Assembly (NCBI RefSeq): GCF_029168315.1 | Contig: NZ_JARGYD010000004.1 | Coordinates: forward strand, 372,001 to 436,000 | Source of the DNA: Psychromarinibacter halotolerans | GTDB taxonomy: Bacteria > Pseudomonadota > Alphaproteobacteria > Rhodobacterales > Rhodobacteraceae | Direction: 5' to 3' | DNA: 64,000 bases | Part shown: positions 49,880-58,691 of the stretch, piece by piece | Layout of the letters: each line of letters begins with the position of its first letter | Numbering within the stretch: position 1 is the first letter of the stretch | The notes under the pieces: generated by a model | Told to the model about the DNA's origin: nothing | Seen by the model: only the letters and a program-made list of their open reading frames with translations | Databases searched by the model: none | Program-made: the position numbers and the translations under genes

Positions 49880-50860
49880 ATGCCCATTCCCGCACCGAAC
49901 CTTTACCCGCCCTTCAACATCGTGCGCCTCAGCCACGTCGAACTGGTGGTCACGGACCTTGCCAAGTCGCGCGCGTTCTATGTCGATACGCTGGGCTTGC
50001 AGGTGACCGACGAAACCGCCGACACGATCTGGCTGCGCGCGATGGAAGAGCGCGGCCACCACTGCATCGTGCTGAAGAAGGGCGACACCGCCAGCGCGCG
50101 CGATCTGTCCTTCAAGGTGTTCGACGACGACTGCCTTGATCGGGCCGAAAAGTTCTTTTCGGACAAGGGGCTGCCGGTGGACTGGGTCGAGCGCCCGTAC
50201 CAGTCACGCACCTTCCGCACCCGTGATCCGCACGGCATCCCGCTGGAATTCTACGCCCGCATGGACCGGCTGCCGCCGATCCATCAGAAGTACGAATTGT
50301 ACAGGGGCGTTAAGCCTTTGCGGATCGACCATTTCAACTGCTTCTCGCCCAACGTCGACGAAAGCGTCGCCTTCTACAACGAGCTGGGCTTTCGCGTGAC
50401 CGAGTACACCGAGGACGAGGACAGCGGTCACCTGTGGGCGGCTTGGTGCCACCGCAAGGGCGGCGTGCACGACATGGCCTTCACCAACGGCACTGGCCCG
50501 CGCTTGCATCACACTGCGTTCTGGGTGCCGACGCCGCTGAACATCATCGACCTTCTCGACCTGATGGCGACCACCGGCTGGGTTTCGAATATCGAACGCG
50601 GACCGGGCCGCCACGGCATCTCGAACGCGTTCTTCCTGTACATCCGCGACCCCGACGGACACCGGATCGAGATCTATTGTTCCGACTACCAGACGGTTGA
50701 TCCCGATCTTGAGCCGATCAAATGGGATCTGAAGGACCCTCAGCGCCAGACCCTATGGGGGGCGCCGGCGCCGAAGTCGTGGTTCGAAGAGGGCAGCGTG
50801 TTCGAAGGGGCCGAGGTGCGCCCGTCGCTTTTGAAGGCGCAGCCGATCGTTGCGCCGTGA
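49880..50860 (+). CDS. Homoprotocatechuate 2,3-dioxygenase, VOC/type I extradiol (HPCD-like)
   Basis: This 326-residue protein of the vicinal-oxygen-chelate fold resembles the Fe/Mn homoprotocatechuate 2,3-dioxygenases of Brevibacterium and Arthrobacter. The N-terminal module starts IVRLSHVELVVTDLAKSRAFY. The 2-His-1-carboxylate ligands can be placed at His151 (RIDHFN), His210/211 (RLHHTAF) and Glu264 (HRIEIY), with GPGRHGISNAFFLYIRDPDG before the last. GAAGGAGG precedes the ATG. The operon thus carries two non-homologous enzymes for ring cleavage. Confidence 0.88.
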   Translation: MPIPAPNLYPPFNIVRLSHVELVVTDLAKSRAFYVDTLGLQVTDETADTIWLRAMEERGHHCIVLKKGDTASARDLSFKVFDDDCLDRAEKFFSDKGLPVDWVERPYQSRTFRTRDPHGIPLEFYARMDRLPPIHQKYELYRGVKPLRIDHFNCFSPNVDESVAFYNELGFRVTEYTEDEDSGHLWAAWCHRKGGVHDMAFTNGTGPRLHHTAFWVPTPLNIIDLLDLMATTGWVSNIERGPGRHGISNAFFLYIRDPDGHRIEIYCSDYQTVDPDLEPIKWDLKDPQRQTLWGAPAPKSWFEEGSVFEGAEVRPSLLKAQPIVAP

Positions 50861-50880
50861 GGGCGGGACATTGACTTTCT

Positions 50881-50915
50881 TGCCTCCGGCGGAGGTATTT
50901 TCGAAGAGAAGAAGG
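50881..50915 (+). repeat. Dispersed GAGGTATT...AGAGAAGAAG element, copy B
   Basis: It starts with the mini-hairpin CCTCC-GGC-GGAGG (50883-50895), then GGTATTTTCGAAGAGAAGAAG, and runs into the hpaG ribosome site. It matches copies at 36091 (minus) and 55331 (plus). It lies between two genes of one operon, so it can act on processing or stability of the message. Confidence 0.6.
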
Positions 50916-50926
50916 AGGGGGCGGTA

Positions 50927-51781
50927 ATGAAGTTCTCGACGGTACGCGCGGGCGGGGCGGTCCTGTACGGCGCGGTGACGGAAACCGGATTTTCGGCGGT
51001 GAACGATCTGTTCCCGGACTGGCCGACATTGCGCGAGGTCGTAGAGGTGGGCGGGTTCGACGCGCTGGCCGCCGAAGCCGACGCGCGCGGCGACACCCAC
51101 GCATTGTCAGAGGTGACGTTCCTGCCGCCGGTGCCGGCGCCAGAGAAGATCATCTGTGTCGGGGTGAACTTCCCGGACCGGAATGCCGAGTACAAGGACG
51201 GGCAAGAGGCGCCGCCCAACATGTCGTTGTTCCCGCGCTTTCCGCGGTCGTTCACCGGCCACGGGCAGCCGCTGGTCCGGCCTCCGGAGTCGCCGCAACT
51301 GGATTACGAGGGCGAGATCGCCATCGTGATCGGCAAGGGCGGACGGCGCATTCCCGAGGCTGAGGCTTATGACCACATCGCGGCGGTGACGCTGTGCAAC
51401 GAGGGGACGATCCGCGACTGGGTGCGGCATGCGAAGTTCAACGTCACGCAGGGCAAGAACTGGGACGGGTCGGGCGCGATGGGGCCGTGGCTGGTGCCGT
51501 TTACCGATCGGGCGCAGCTTGCGGACGTCGAGATCGTGACGAAGGTGAACGGCGAGGTCCGCCAACAGGATCGCACCGGCCGGATGCTGTTCCCGATCCC
51601 GCGGCAGATCGCCTATATCTCGACCTTCACGACGCTGGTGCCGGGCGACATCATCGTCACCGGCACGCCGACGGGGGCGGGGGCGCGGTTCGACCCGCCA
51701 CGTTTTCTGGTGCCCGGAGACGAAATCGAGGTGTCGGTCGAAGGGATCGGTACGCTGGTGAACGGGGTGGTGGACGAATGA
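50927..51781 (+). CDS. hpaG: Fumarylacetoacetate hydrolase family, HpaG-type decarboxylase/isomerase
   Basis: HpaG decarboxylates and isomerises 5-oxo-pent-3-ene-1,2,5-tricarboxylate in the lower homoprotocatechuate pathway. The 284-residue FAH-fold protein has VGVNFPDRNAEY and the metal-binding motif QLDYEGEIAIVIGKGG (ExE). WDGSGAMGPWLVPF and the late TGTPTGAGARFDP follow. It is a single-domain form; the E. coli enzyme is a tandem of two FAH domains. The annotation to HpaG rests on context. A related FAH hydrolase is the alternative. It ends overlapping hpaH (ATGA). Confidence 0.82.
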   Translation: MKFSTVRAGGAVLYGAVTETGFSAVNDLFPDWPTLREVVEVGGFDALAAEADARGDTHALSEVTFLPPVPAPEKIICVGVNFPDRNAEYKDGQEAPPNMSLFPRFPRSFTGHGQPLVRPPESPQLDYEGEIAIVIGKGGRRIPEAEAYDHIAAVTLCNEGTIRDWVRHAKFNVTQGKNWDGSGAMGPWLVPFTDRAQLADVEIVTKVNGEVRQQDRTGRMLFPIPRQIAYISTFTTLVPGDIIVTGTPTGAGARFDPPRFLVPGDEIEVSVEGIGTLVNGVVDE

Positions 51782-52575
51782 CACCGGATGAGATCGAAGC
51801 CGCCGGCGCGGCGCTGTTCGAGGCAGAGCAAACGGGTCGCCAGATCGGGCTGTTGACCGTGGCCCATCCCGACATCGACATGGATGACGCCTATGCCGTT
51901 CAGGCGGCGTTCTGCGAACGAAAGCGCGCGGCTGGGGCGATCGTGACGGGCTGGAAGATCGGCCTGACGTCGAAGGCGATGCAGCAGGCGTTGCAGATCG
52001 ACACGCCCGACAGCGGCATCCTGTTCGACGACATGCATTTCGACACCGGCGCGACCGTTCCCGCCGGACGGTTCATCCAGCCCCGGATCGAAGCCGAGAT
52101 CGCTTTCGTGATGAAATCCGATCTGTCGGGCGACATCTCGCGCGACGATGTGCTGGCGGCGACCGAGTACGTGGCGCCGAGCCTTGAGATCCTCGATACA
52201 CGTATCCTGCGAAAAGACCCGGATTCGGGGGCGCCAAGGCAGATTTGCGATACCATATCCGACAATGCGGCCAATGCGGGTCTTGTGCTGGGCCGGGAAC
52301 GCCACCCGGTCGATGCGTTCGATTTGCGCTGGACCGGGGCCATCGTCGCCCGCGATGGCGAGGTCGAGGAAACCGGGCTGGGCGCTGGGGTGCTGAACGA
52401 TCCGGCGATGGGCATCGTCTGGCTGGTGCGGCGGCTTGCGCAGTACGGGCAGGGGATCTCGGCAGGGCAGGTCGTGCTGTCGGGCAGTTTCATCCGGCCG
52501 ATCGAGGCGCCGTCGGGCTGCCATGTCTTCGCGGATTTCGGGACCTTCGGGTCGGTGGACATCTCGTTCGGCTGA
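51778..52575 (+). CDS. hpaH: 2-oxo-hept-3-ene-1,7-dioate hydratase
   Basis: HpaH adds water to 2-oxo-hept-3-ene-1,7-dioate, the step before aldol cleavage. The 265-residue protein belongs to the hydratase/decarboxylase group of the FAH fold. It has GWKIGLTSKAMQQAL, PRIEAEIAFVM with metal Glu residues, and the late LSGSFIRPIEAPSGCHVFADFG. Its ATG overlaps the hpaG stop. The aldolase HpaI and the hydroxylase HpaBC that complete the route are not in this window. Confidence 0.9.
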   Translation: MTPDEIEAAGAALFEAEQTGRQIGLLTVAHPDIDMDDAYAVQAAFCERKRAAGAIVTGWKIGLTSKAMQQALQIDTPDSGILFDDMHFDTGATVPAGRFIQPRIEAEIAFVMKSDLSGDISRDDVLAATEYVAPSLEILDTRILRKDPDSGAPRQICDTISDNAANAGLVLGRERHPVDAFDLRWTGAIVARDGEVEETGLGAGVLNDPAMGIVWLVRRLAQYGQGISAGQVVLSGSFIRPIEAPSGCHVFADFGTFGSVDISFG

Positions 52576-52667
52576 TCGGGTCAGCCGGTCTGACCGGATC
52601 GCGCGGGCCGTGGACAGGCCCGCGCGCAGGCCATAGAATTTCCTGACGCCACGCGAAGGGAAGGGCC

Positions 52668-53270
52668 ATGCCGAAGCTGCTGATCTATTATGCCCACCCC
52701 GGTCAGCGGTTTTCGCGTGCGAATGCCGCGATGTGGGCGCGGGCGAAGACGGTGGACGGCGCGACCTGCGTCGATCTTTATGCCGAATATCCACGCTTTG
52801 ACATCGACGTCGACCGCGAGCAGCGGCGCCTGCTGGAGCACGACGTCATCGTGTTCCAGTTCCCGGTGTTCTGGTATTCCACCCCGTCGCTTCTGAAAGA
52901 ATGGCAGGACCTCGTGCTGGAGCATGGCTTTGCCTATGGCCACGAGGGTACGCGACTGGCGGGCAAGGCGGTGCAGCTGGCGGTGACCACCGCCGGTCCG
53001 GAAAGCGCCTATGCGGCCACAGGGCACAACCGCTATCCGATCCGCGTTTATCTGCGCCCGCTAGAGCAGACGACGCGGCTGTGCAATATGACTTTTCTTG
53101 CACCGCTGGTACTTTTTGGTGCGCTCAAGGCCGAGAATTCTGCACAGATCGAACAAAATGCCGAAAGCTACGGGCAGCTTCTGGCGGGGCTTTCCACGGG
53201 GCGCGTGCCGGTGGAAGAGGCCGCATCAGATGCGGTGCTGACCTTCGAGACCGTTGGGGAAAAGGCCTGA
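52668..53270 (+). CDS. kefF: NAD(P)H-quinone reductase-like flavodoxin-fold protein (KefF-type)
   Basis: This 200-residue protein has a flavodoxin-like fold with YYAHPGQRFSRANAAM (FMN loop). The motif VFQFPVFWYSTPSLLKEWQD is shared with KefF/MdaB quinone reductases. KefF-type proteins bind the cytoplasmic side of KefC antiporters and stimulate them. Here the antiporter gene starts two bases after the stop, which supports the KefF assignment. The ATG has GAAGGGAAGG upstream. Confidence 0.82.
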   Translation: MPKLLIYYAHPGQRFSRANAAMWARAKTVDGATCVDLYAEYPRFDIDVDREQRRLLEHDVIVFQFPVFWYSTPSLLKEWQDLVLEHGFAYGHEGTRLAGKAVQLAVTTAGPESAYAATGHNRYPIRVYLRPLEQTTRLCNMTFLAPLVLFGALKAENSAQIEQNAESYGQLLAGLSTGRVPVEEAASDAVLTFETVGEKA

Positions 53271-53271
53271 C

Positions 53272-55281
53272 ATGGATTTCCTGACGCTTGCCTTCCTGTT
53301 CCTTGTCGCCGGGATGATCGCGGTGCCGCTGGCGTCGAAGTTCGGCCTTGGGTCGGTGCTGGGCTACTTGATCGCGGGGATCGCGTTAAGCCCGATCCTG
53401 TCGGCGTTCCGGGTCGACGTCGTGTCGCTTCAGCATTTCGCCGAGTTCGGGGTGGTGATGATGCTGTTCCTCGTCGGGCTGGAGCTGAAGCCGTCGATGC
53501 TGTGGGAGATGAAGGGGCGGCTTCTGGGTCTGGGCGGGCTGCAGGTCGGCGTCACGACGGCGGCGGTGACGGGGCTTGCGATGGCGGTGGGGCTGGAATG
53601 GTCGATTGCGCTGGGCCTTGGGCTGATCTTCGCGCTGAGTTCGACGGCCATCGTGTTGCAGACGCTGGGCGAGAAGGGGCTGATGCGGTCGGACGGGGGG
53701 CAGGCAAGCTTCTCGGTGCTGTTGTTCCAGGACATCGCCGTCATCCCGATGCTGGCCCTGATCCCGCTGCTGGCCGCGCCCGCGCTGATGGACAGCTACG
53801 CGGCGCCGGTCGAACCGGTGGAAACGCATGTGGAGGCCCCCGAGGTCCCGATCGAGGACGGAGCCCACGCCGATGCCGCAGAAGGTGTCGATGACCATGC
53901 GGGCGAAGAGCACGGGCCCGCCGCGCCCGGCTGGATCGACACGATCCCGGGCTGGAAACGGGCGCTTCTGACGGTGGGGGCGATGGCGCTGGTGGTGGTC
54001 GGGGGCTCTTGGCTGACGCCGCGCCTGTTTCGATACATCGCGCTGGCGCGATTGCGCGAACTGTTCGTCGCGACGGCGCTGTGCATGGTGGTCGGCATCG
54101 CGCTTTTGATGAACCTCGTGGGGCTGTCGCCAGCGCTCGGGACCTTTCTGGCCGGGGTGGTTCTGGCCAACAGCGAATACAGGCACGAACTGGAATCCGA
54201 CATCGACCCGTTCCGGGGCATGTTGCTGGGCCTGTTCTTCATGACGGTCGGGGCGGGCATCGACTTTGGCCTGTTGTGGGACCGGCTGTTCACCATCGTC
54301 GGCCTGACGGCGGGGTTGATCGCACTGAAGGCGGCGGTCCTGCTGGCGCTGTCCTATCCGTTCCGCGTGGACGGCGCGAACCGCTGGCTGTTCGCGCTGG
54401 GGCTGGCGCAGGCGGGCGAGTTCGGCTTCGTTCTGCTGAGTTTCACCACGGCGGTGCAGGTCGTGCCGCAGTCCATCGCGGACGTGGCGCTGTTGGTTGT
54501 GGCGCTGTCGATGCTGCTGACGCCCGGCCTGTTCATCCTGTACGACCGGGTGATCGCGCCGCGGTTCTCGGTCGCGGGCGAGACCACGCCCGACGAGATC
54601 GACGAAGAAGCGCCGGTGATCATCGCTGGTCACGGGCGCTGGGGCGGCATCGTGAACCGGCTGCTGCTGGGCGCGGGCTATCGGACGGTGGTGCTGGACC
54701 ACAGCTCGGCCCAGTTGGAGATGCTGCGCGCTTTCGGGATCAAGGTGTTCTTCGGCGACGCCTCGCGGCCCGACCTGCTGGTCGCGGCCGGTATCGAGAA
54801 TGCGAAGATGCTGGTGGTCGCCATCGACGACCGGGCGCAGGCGACCGAGATCGTGCGGCATGTCCGCAAGCACCATCCGCATGTCTACATCATCGCCCGC
54901 GCGCGTGACCGCAATCACGTCTACGAGCTGTGGGGCGCGGGATGCCGCGACATCGTCCGCGAGACCTTCGACAGCGGTGTGCGGGCCGGACGGTCGGCGC
55001 TGGAGGCGCTGGGCGTCCACCCGTTCGACGCCGAGCGGATGGCGCGCGGCTTTGTCGACATCGACCGGCGCACGATGCGGGAACTGGCGGACCTGTACGA
55101 CCCCGAGATCCCGATCCACCAGAACGGCCCTTACATCGAACGCTCGCGGGCGCTGCGGGCCGAGACCGAGGCGGCGATGACCGGTGGCGGGACGGCCTAT
55201 GATGCGCGGCTGGAACGCGGCTGGGCGCCGCCTGTGGGGCGCGACGATCTGGAGGACGATCCCGCCCGTGGGATCGAATAG
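53272..55281 (+). CDS. KefC/KefB-type K+/H+ antiporter (CPA2 family)
   Basis: This 669-residue protein has an N-terminal CPA2 antiporter domain (FLFLVAGMIAVPLASKFGLG, then FLVGLELKPSMLWEMKGRLLG) and a cytoplasmic TrkA-N/RCK domain starting near VIIAGHGRWGGIVNRLLLG. KefC-type antiporters release K+ under electrophile stress and are gated by glutathione adducts. An acidic His-containing loop (ETHVEAPEVPIEDGAHADA) of about 40 residues interrupts the membrane domain near residue 190, unlike E. coli KefC. It is paired with the KefF-like gene just upstream. Confidence 0.88.
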   Translation: MDFLTLAFLFLVAGMIAVPLASKFGLGSVLGYLIAGIALSPILSAFRVDVVSLQHFAEFGVVMMLFLVGLELKPSMLWEMKGRLLGLGGLQVGVTTAAVTGLAMAVGLEWSIALGLGLIFALSSTAIVLQTLGEKGLMRSDGGQASFSVLLFQDIAVIPMLALIPLLAAPALMDSYAAPVEPVETHVEAPEVPIEDGAHADAAEGVDDHAGEEHGPAAPGWIDTIPGWKRALLTVGAMALVVVGGSWLTPRLFRYIALARLRELFVATALCMVVGIALLMNLVGLSPALGTFLAGVVLANSEYRHELESDIDPFRGMLLGLFFMTVGAGIDFGLLWDRLFTIVGLTAGLIALKAAVLLALSYPFRVDGANRWLFALGLAQAGEFGFVLLSFTTAVQVVPQSIADVALLVVALSMLLTPGLFILYDRVIAPRFSVAGETTPDEIDEEAPVIIAGHGRWGGIVNRLLLGAGYRTVVLDHSSAQLEMLRAFGIKVFFGDASRPDLLVAAGIENAKMLVVAIDDRAQATEIVRHVRKHHPHVYIIARARDRNHVYELWGAGCRDIVRETFDSGVRAGRSALEALGVHPFDAERMARGFVDIDRRTMRELADLYDPEIPIHQNGPYIERSRALRAETEAAMTGGGTAYDARLERGWAPPVGRDDLEDDPARGIE

Positions 55282-55330
55282 TCTGCGGGCCGGGGACGGG
55301 GGCGCTGCCCCCGCCGCGCGGGACGCGCGG

Positions 55331-55360
55331 CTCCCCCGAGGTACTTGGCAAGAGAAGAAG
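55331..55360 (+). repeat. Dispersed GAGGTA...AGAGAAGAAG element, copy C
   Basis: CTCCCCCGAGGTACTTGGCA followed by AGAGAAGAAG lies between the KefC-type gene and mnmH. It aligns base for base with the minus-strand copy at 36091 (except C for T in the TATTT part) and with the copy at 50881. Confidence 0.6.
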
Positions 55361-55406
55361 ATATCTGCGTTTGCCGGGCCGGGCGGCTTTGACTAGAAGG
55401 ACCGTC

Positions 55407-56459
55407 ATGCCGCAGCCTTTTCCCACGCTCGCCGATTTCTACGCTCATGGGTACGACACCGTGATCGACGTCCGCTCGCCCGCCGAGTTCGCCGAGGACC
55501 ATGTCCCCGGCGCCATGTCGCTTCCGGCCATGTCGAACGATGAGCGGGCCGTCGTGGGCACCATGTACGTGCAGGAAAGCCCGTTCCGCGCGCGCAAGAT
55601 CGGGGCGGCGATCGTGGCGCGTAACGTGGCGTCGCATCTTGAAGGACCGCTGGCCGACAAGGACGGGGGCTGGCGGCCGCTGGTCTATTGCTGGCGCGGG
55701 GGGCAGCGGTCGGGCTCGGTCGCGTCGATCCTCAGCCAGATCGGCTGGCGCGCGCAGACGGTCGAGGGCGGCTATCGCAGCTATCGCAGGCTGGTGGCGG
55801 GGATGCTGCACGACACGCCGCTGCCGCATCGGCTGATCCTGCTGGACGGCAACACGGGGACGGCGAAGACCGCGCTTTTGCACCGGCTGTCCGCGCGCGG
55901 GGTTCAGGTGGTGGACCTAGAGGGGTTGGCGGCGCATCGCGGATCGCTGTTCGGCGCGGTCGAGCGGCCGCAGCCGGCGCAGAAGGCGTTCGAGTCGCTG
56001 CTGGCGAAGGATTTCACACAGCTGGACCCGGCGCGGCCGGTGGTGGTGGAGGCGGAATCGTCGAAGATCGGCGACCTGCTGGTGCCGCCCTCGGTCTGGA
56101 CGGCGATGCGGACGGCACAGAGGATCCGGGTCGCGGCGCCGTTGGACGCGCGGGCACGGTATCTGGCCCGGGCCTATGCCGACCTGACCGCCGCGCCCGA
56201 GGCGCTGGCCGACACCATTCGCCAGTTGGTGCCCTATCAGGGCCGCGAGCAGGTGGATGCATGGTTGAAACTGGCGGCCGGCGGGGCATTCGCGCCGCTG
56301 GCCGGTGACCTGATGCGCCAGCACTATGACCCGCGCTATGCCAAGTGGCGAAGTCGACATGACCATGACGAAATGGCGGTGATCGAGGCGGAGGATCTCA
56401 AGGACGACGACCTTGATCGCGCGGCCGACCGGATCGCCGCAGTCGTCGAGCGGGGCTGA
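55407..56459 (+). CDS. mnmH: tRNA 2-selenouridine synthase
   Basis: MnmH (SelU) replaces the 2-thio sulfur of wobble uridine in tRNA with selenium from selenophosphate, via geranylated intermediates. The 350-residue protein has an N-terminal rhodanese domain (VIDVRSPAEFAEDHVPGA) with the active Cys in LVYCWRGGQRSGSV, and a P-loop domain (LDGNTGTAKTALLHRL). The ATG at 55407 has AGAAGGA upstream. Four bases separate its stop from the end of the convergent selD-type gene, which supplies its selenophosphate. Confidence 0.94.
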   Translation: MPQPFPTLADFYAHGYDTVIDVRSPAEFAEDHVPGAMSLPAMSNDERAVVGTMYVQESPFRARKIGAAIVARNVASHLEGPLADKDGGWRPLVYCWRGGQRSGSVASILSQIGWRAQTVEGGYRSYRRLVAGMLHDTPLPHRLILLDGNTGTAKTALLHRLSARGVQVVDLEGLAAHRGSLFGAVERPQPAQKAFESLLAKDFTQLDPARPVVVEAESSKIGDLLVPPSVWTAMRTAQRIRVAAPLDARARYLARAYADLTAAPEALADTIRQLVPYQGREQVDAWLKLAAGGAFAPLAGDLMRQHYDPRYAKWRSRHDHDEMAVIEAEDLKDDDLDRAADRIAAVVERG

Positions 56460-56463
56460 CGCG

Positions 56464-58632
56464 TCACGTCACGGTGACGAAGGGCGCGCCGGGGACCATG
56501 CGCCCGATCCGCGCTGCGGAATGGCCAGCGTCGCGCAGGCGCTGCAGCACCTCGCCAGTCGTGTCGGCGGGGATGGCGGCCAGCAGCCCGCCCGCTGTCT
56601 GCGGGTCGAACAGCAATTCCCCCTTGGCCCCCCACGGCACCGAAATGCGGTCCGCCAGCGCCCGGTTGCCGGGGTAAAGGGTCGAATGGATGCCAGCCTC
56701 GGCCAGTTCCACCGCGCCGGGCAGCAGCGGGATCGCATCGAGGTCGAGCTCGGCCGCGAGGTTCGAGGCGTCGCAGATCGCCAGCAGGTGTCCGGCCAGC
56801 CCGAACCCGGTCACGTCGGTCATCGCGTGGGCGCCGGCCAGCGCCGCCGCCGCGTCGGCCTGCGGTCTGGCCATCTGGTCCAGCGTCGCCATAACCCAGC
56901 GGCCCTGCGCCTTCATCTGCATCTCGCCCGCCAGAACGGTGCCCGAGCCGATGGGTTTGGTCAGCACCAGCGCGTCGCCCGCCCGCGCCCCGGCCAGCGT
57001 GATCGGTGCGCGGTCGCTCAGGCCGGTGACGGTGAAGCCCACGGTCAGCTCGGTCCCCAGCGAGGTGTGGCCGCCCACAATCTCGGCCCCGGCTTCGGCA
57101 AAGACCGACCCGGCGGCGGCCATGATCTCGGCCAGCCAGTGGTCCTGAAGCGCCGGGGCCATGCGGGGCAGGATGATCTGCGCCAGCGCCGCCTGTGGTT
57201 TCGCACCCATCGCCCACGCGTCGCCCAAAGCGTGGACGGCGGCGATCCGGGTTTGCAGGTACGGGTCCTCGGTGAAGGCGCGCAGGTGGTCGGTGGTGAT
57301 CACCTGCCGGGTGCCGCCGATCGCCAGAACCGCCGCGTCGTCGCCCGGCTGCGTTTCGACATCTAGGCGTCCGGTGGTGGGAAGCTGCGCCAAAACCCGC
57401 GCCAGCGTGGTGCCGCTGACCTTGGCGCCGCAGCCGCCGCAGGCGGGCTTGTCGCCAAGCGCCTCTGCCATGCCTGCCGCGTGCTCTGCCGGAAGCGGTG
57501 GCGGCGGCATCGCGGGCAGGTCGTGGAACTTGCGCATGAACCGGCGGTCGATGCGGTCTTTCCAGCGCCAGAGCCAGCGGCCGGACAGCGACAGGCCGTG
57601 CTTGTCGAGCAGCGCCGCGCGGTCGCCCAGCGAGATCAGTTTCATATAGTCGCGCTGGGGGCGGTAGGTCTTGGGCGGGGGATGTCCGGCCAGCACCGCG
57701 CGAAGGTTGCGGTACAGGATCGGCGCCTCGCGCACCGCGAAGACCCCGGCCTTGGGGCGCGGCGCATGGGACAGGTGGGCGCAGTCGCCCGTGGCGAAGA
57801 CGGCCGGGGTGTTCACCGATTGCAGGTCGGGCCCGACGGTGACGTAGCCGTCGGTCAGGTCAAGCCCGGTGTCGGCCAGCCACGCCTGCGGGCGGGCGCC
57901 TGCCGCACCGACGGTCAGGGCCGAGGGCAGGGCGGAGCCGTCCGACAGGGTCACCGTGTCGGCGGTGACGTTGCCGACGCTGGCGCCTTCGCGGCAGTCG
58001 ACGCCAAGCTTGGACAGGCGCGCGCGAAGCGTGGCCCGCGCCCGGTCGCCGATGCCGGGCAGGATGTGGTCGCGTTCCAGCAGCGTAACGCGGGGTGGGT
58101 GGCCCGCCTGCGTCAGGGCATGGGCCATCGCCATCGCAAGTTCCACACCGCCGACGCCGCCGCCGATCACCGTGACCGGGCCACCGCCGTCGGCAAGGAA
58201 CGCGCGCCAGCGGTCGGCGTAGGGCCCCAGAGGCTTGGCGGGAACGCCGTGCTCGGCGAAGCCGTCCAGCGTCAGCGGCGCCGAAGAGATGCCGATGTCG
58301 ATCCCAAGCGCGTCATAGGGGACCGGCGGGCGCCCGGGGACGTGAACCAGACGGGCGTCGCGGTCGAGTGCGCTGGCCCGGCCAAGGATCAGACGTGCGC
58401 CGGCAAACCGGGCGAGCTTCACAAGGTCGATTTCCAGCGCGTCCAGCGCATAGTGACCCGCGATGTGCCCCGGCAGCATGCCGGTGTAGGGGGCCGAGGG
58501 GTTCGGATCGATCACCGTCACGCGGACCCCCGGCAGCGGGTTCATGCCCCACATCCGCAGCACCAGCGCGTGGGCATGGCCGCCGCCGATCAGGACAAGC
58601 TCTTGGGTCAGGGGCAGGGGGGCAGGCTGCAT
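56464..58632 (-). CDS. selD: Selenide, water dikinase with N-terminal FAD oxidoreductase (fusion)
   Basis: This 722-residue fusion has two parts. Residues 1-380 are an NDH-2/SQR-like FAD/NAD(P) oxidoreductase (VLIGGGHAHALVL FAD motif, ATGDCAHL near 290). Residues ~385-722 are SelD, which makes selenophosphate from selenide and ATP, with active-site Cys in the ACGGCGAKVSG motif. The oxidoreductase may deliver or reduce selenium for the kinase. No SelA or SelB is visible, and the adjacent convergent mnmH suggests selenium is used for tRNA. Confidence 0.92.
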   Translation of the reverse strand: MQPAPLPLTQELVLIGGGHAHALVLRMWGMNPLPGVRVTVIDPNPSAPYTGMLPGHIAGHYALDALEIDLVKLARFAGARLILGRASALDRDARLVHVPGRPPVPYDALGIDIGISSAPLTLDGFAEHGVPAKPLGPYADRWRAFLADGGGPVTVIGGGVGGVELAMAMAHALTQAGHPPRVTLLERDHILPGIGDRARATLRARLSKLGVDCREGASVGNVTADTVTLSDGSALPSALTVGAAGARPQAWLADTGLDLTDGYVTVGPDLQSVNTPAVFATGDCAHLSHAPRPKAGVFAVREAPILYRNLRAVLAGHPPPKTYRPQRDYMKLISLGDRAALLDKHGLSLSGRWLWRWKDRIDRRFMRKFHDLPAMPPPPLPAEHAAGMAEALGDKPACGGCGAKVSGTTLARVLAQLPTTGRLDVETQPGDDAAVLAIGGTRQVITTDHLRAFTEDPYLQTRIAAVHALGDAWAMGAKPQAALAQIILPRMAPALQDHWLAEIMAAAGSVFAEAGAEIVGGHTSLGTELTVGFTVTGLSDRAPITLAGARAGDALVLTKPIGSGTVLAGEMQMKAQGRWVMATLDQMARPQADAAAALAGAHAMTDVTGFGLAGHLLAICDASNLAAELDLDAIPLLPGAVELAEAGIHSTLYPGNRALADRISVPWGAKGELLFDPQTAGGLLAAIPADTTGEVLQRLRDAGHSAARIGRMVPGAPFVTVT

Positions 58633-58691
58633 CGCGGTCTCCTTCGGACCGTCAAGCTAGCGCAGGCTGCCGCGATTGGCGATGCGGCGGT

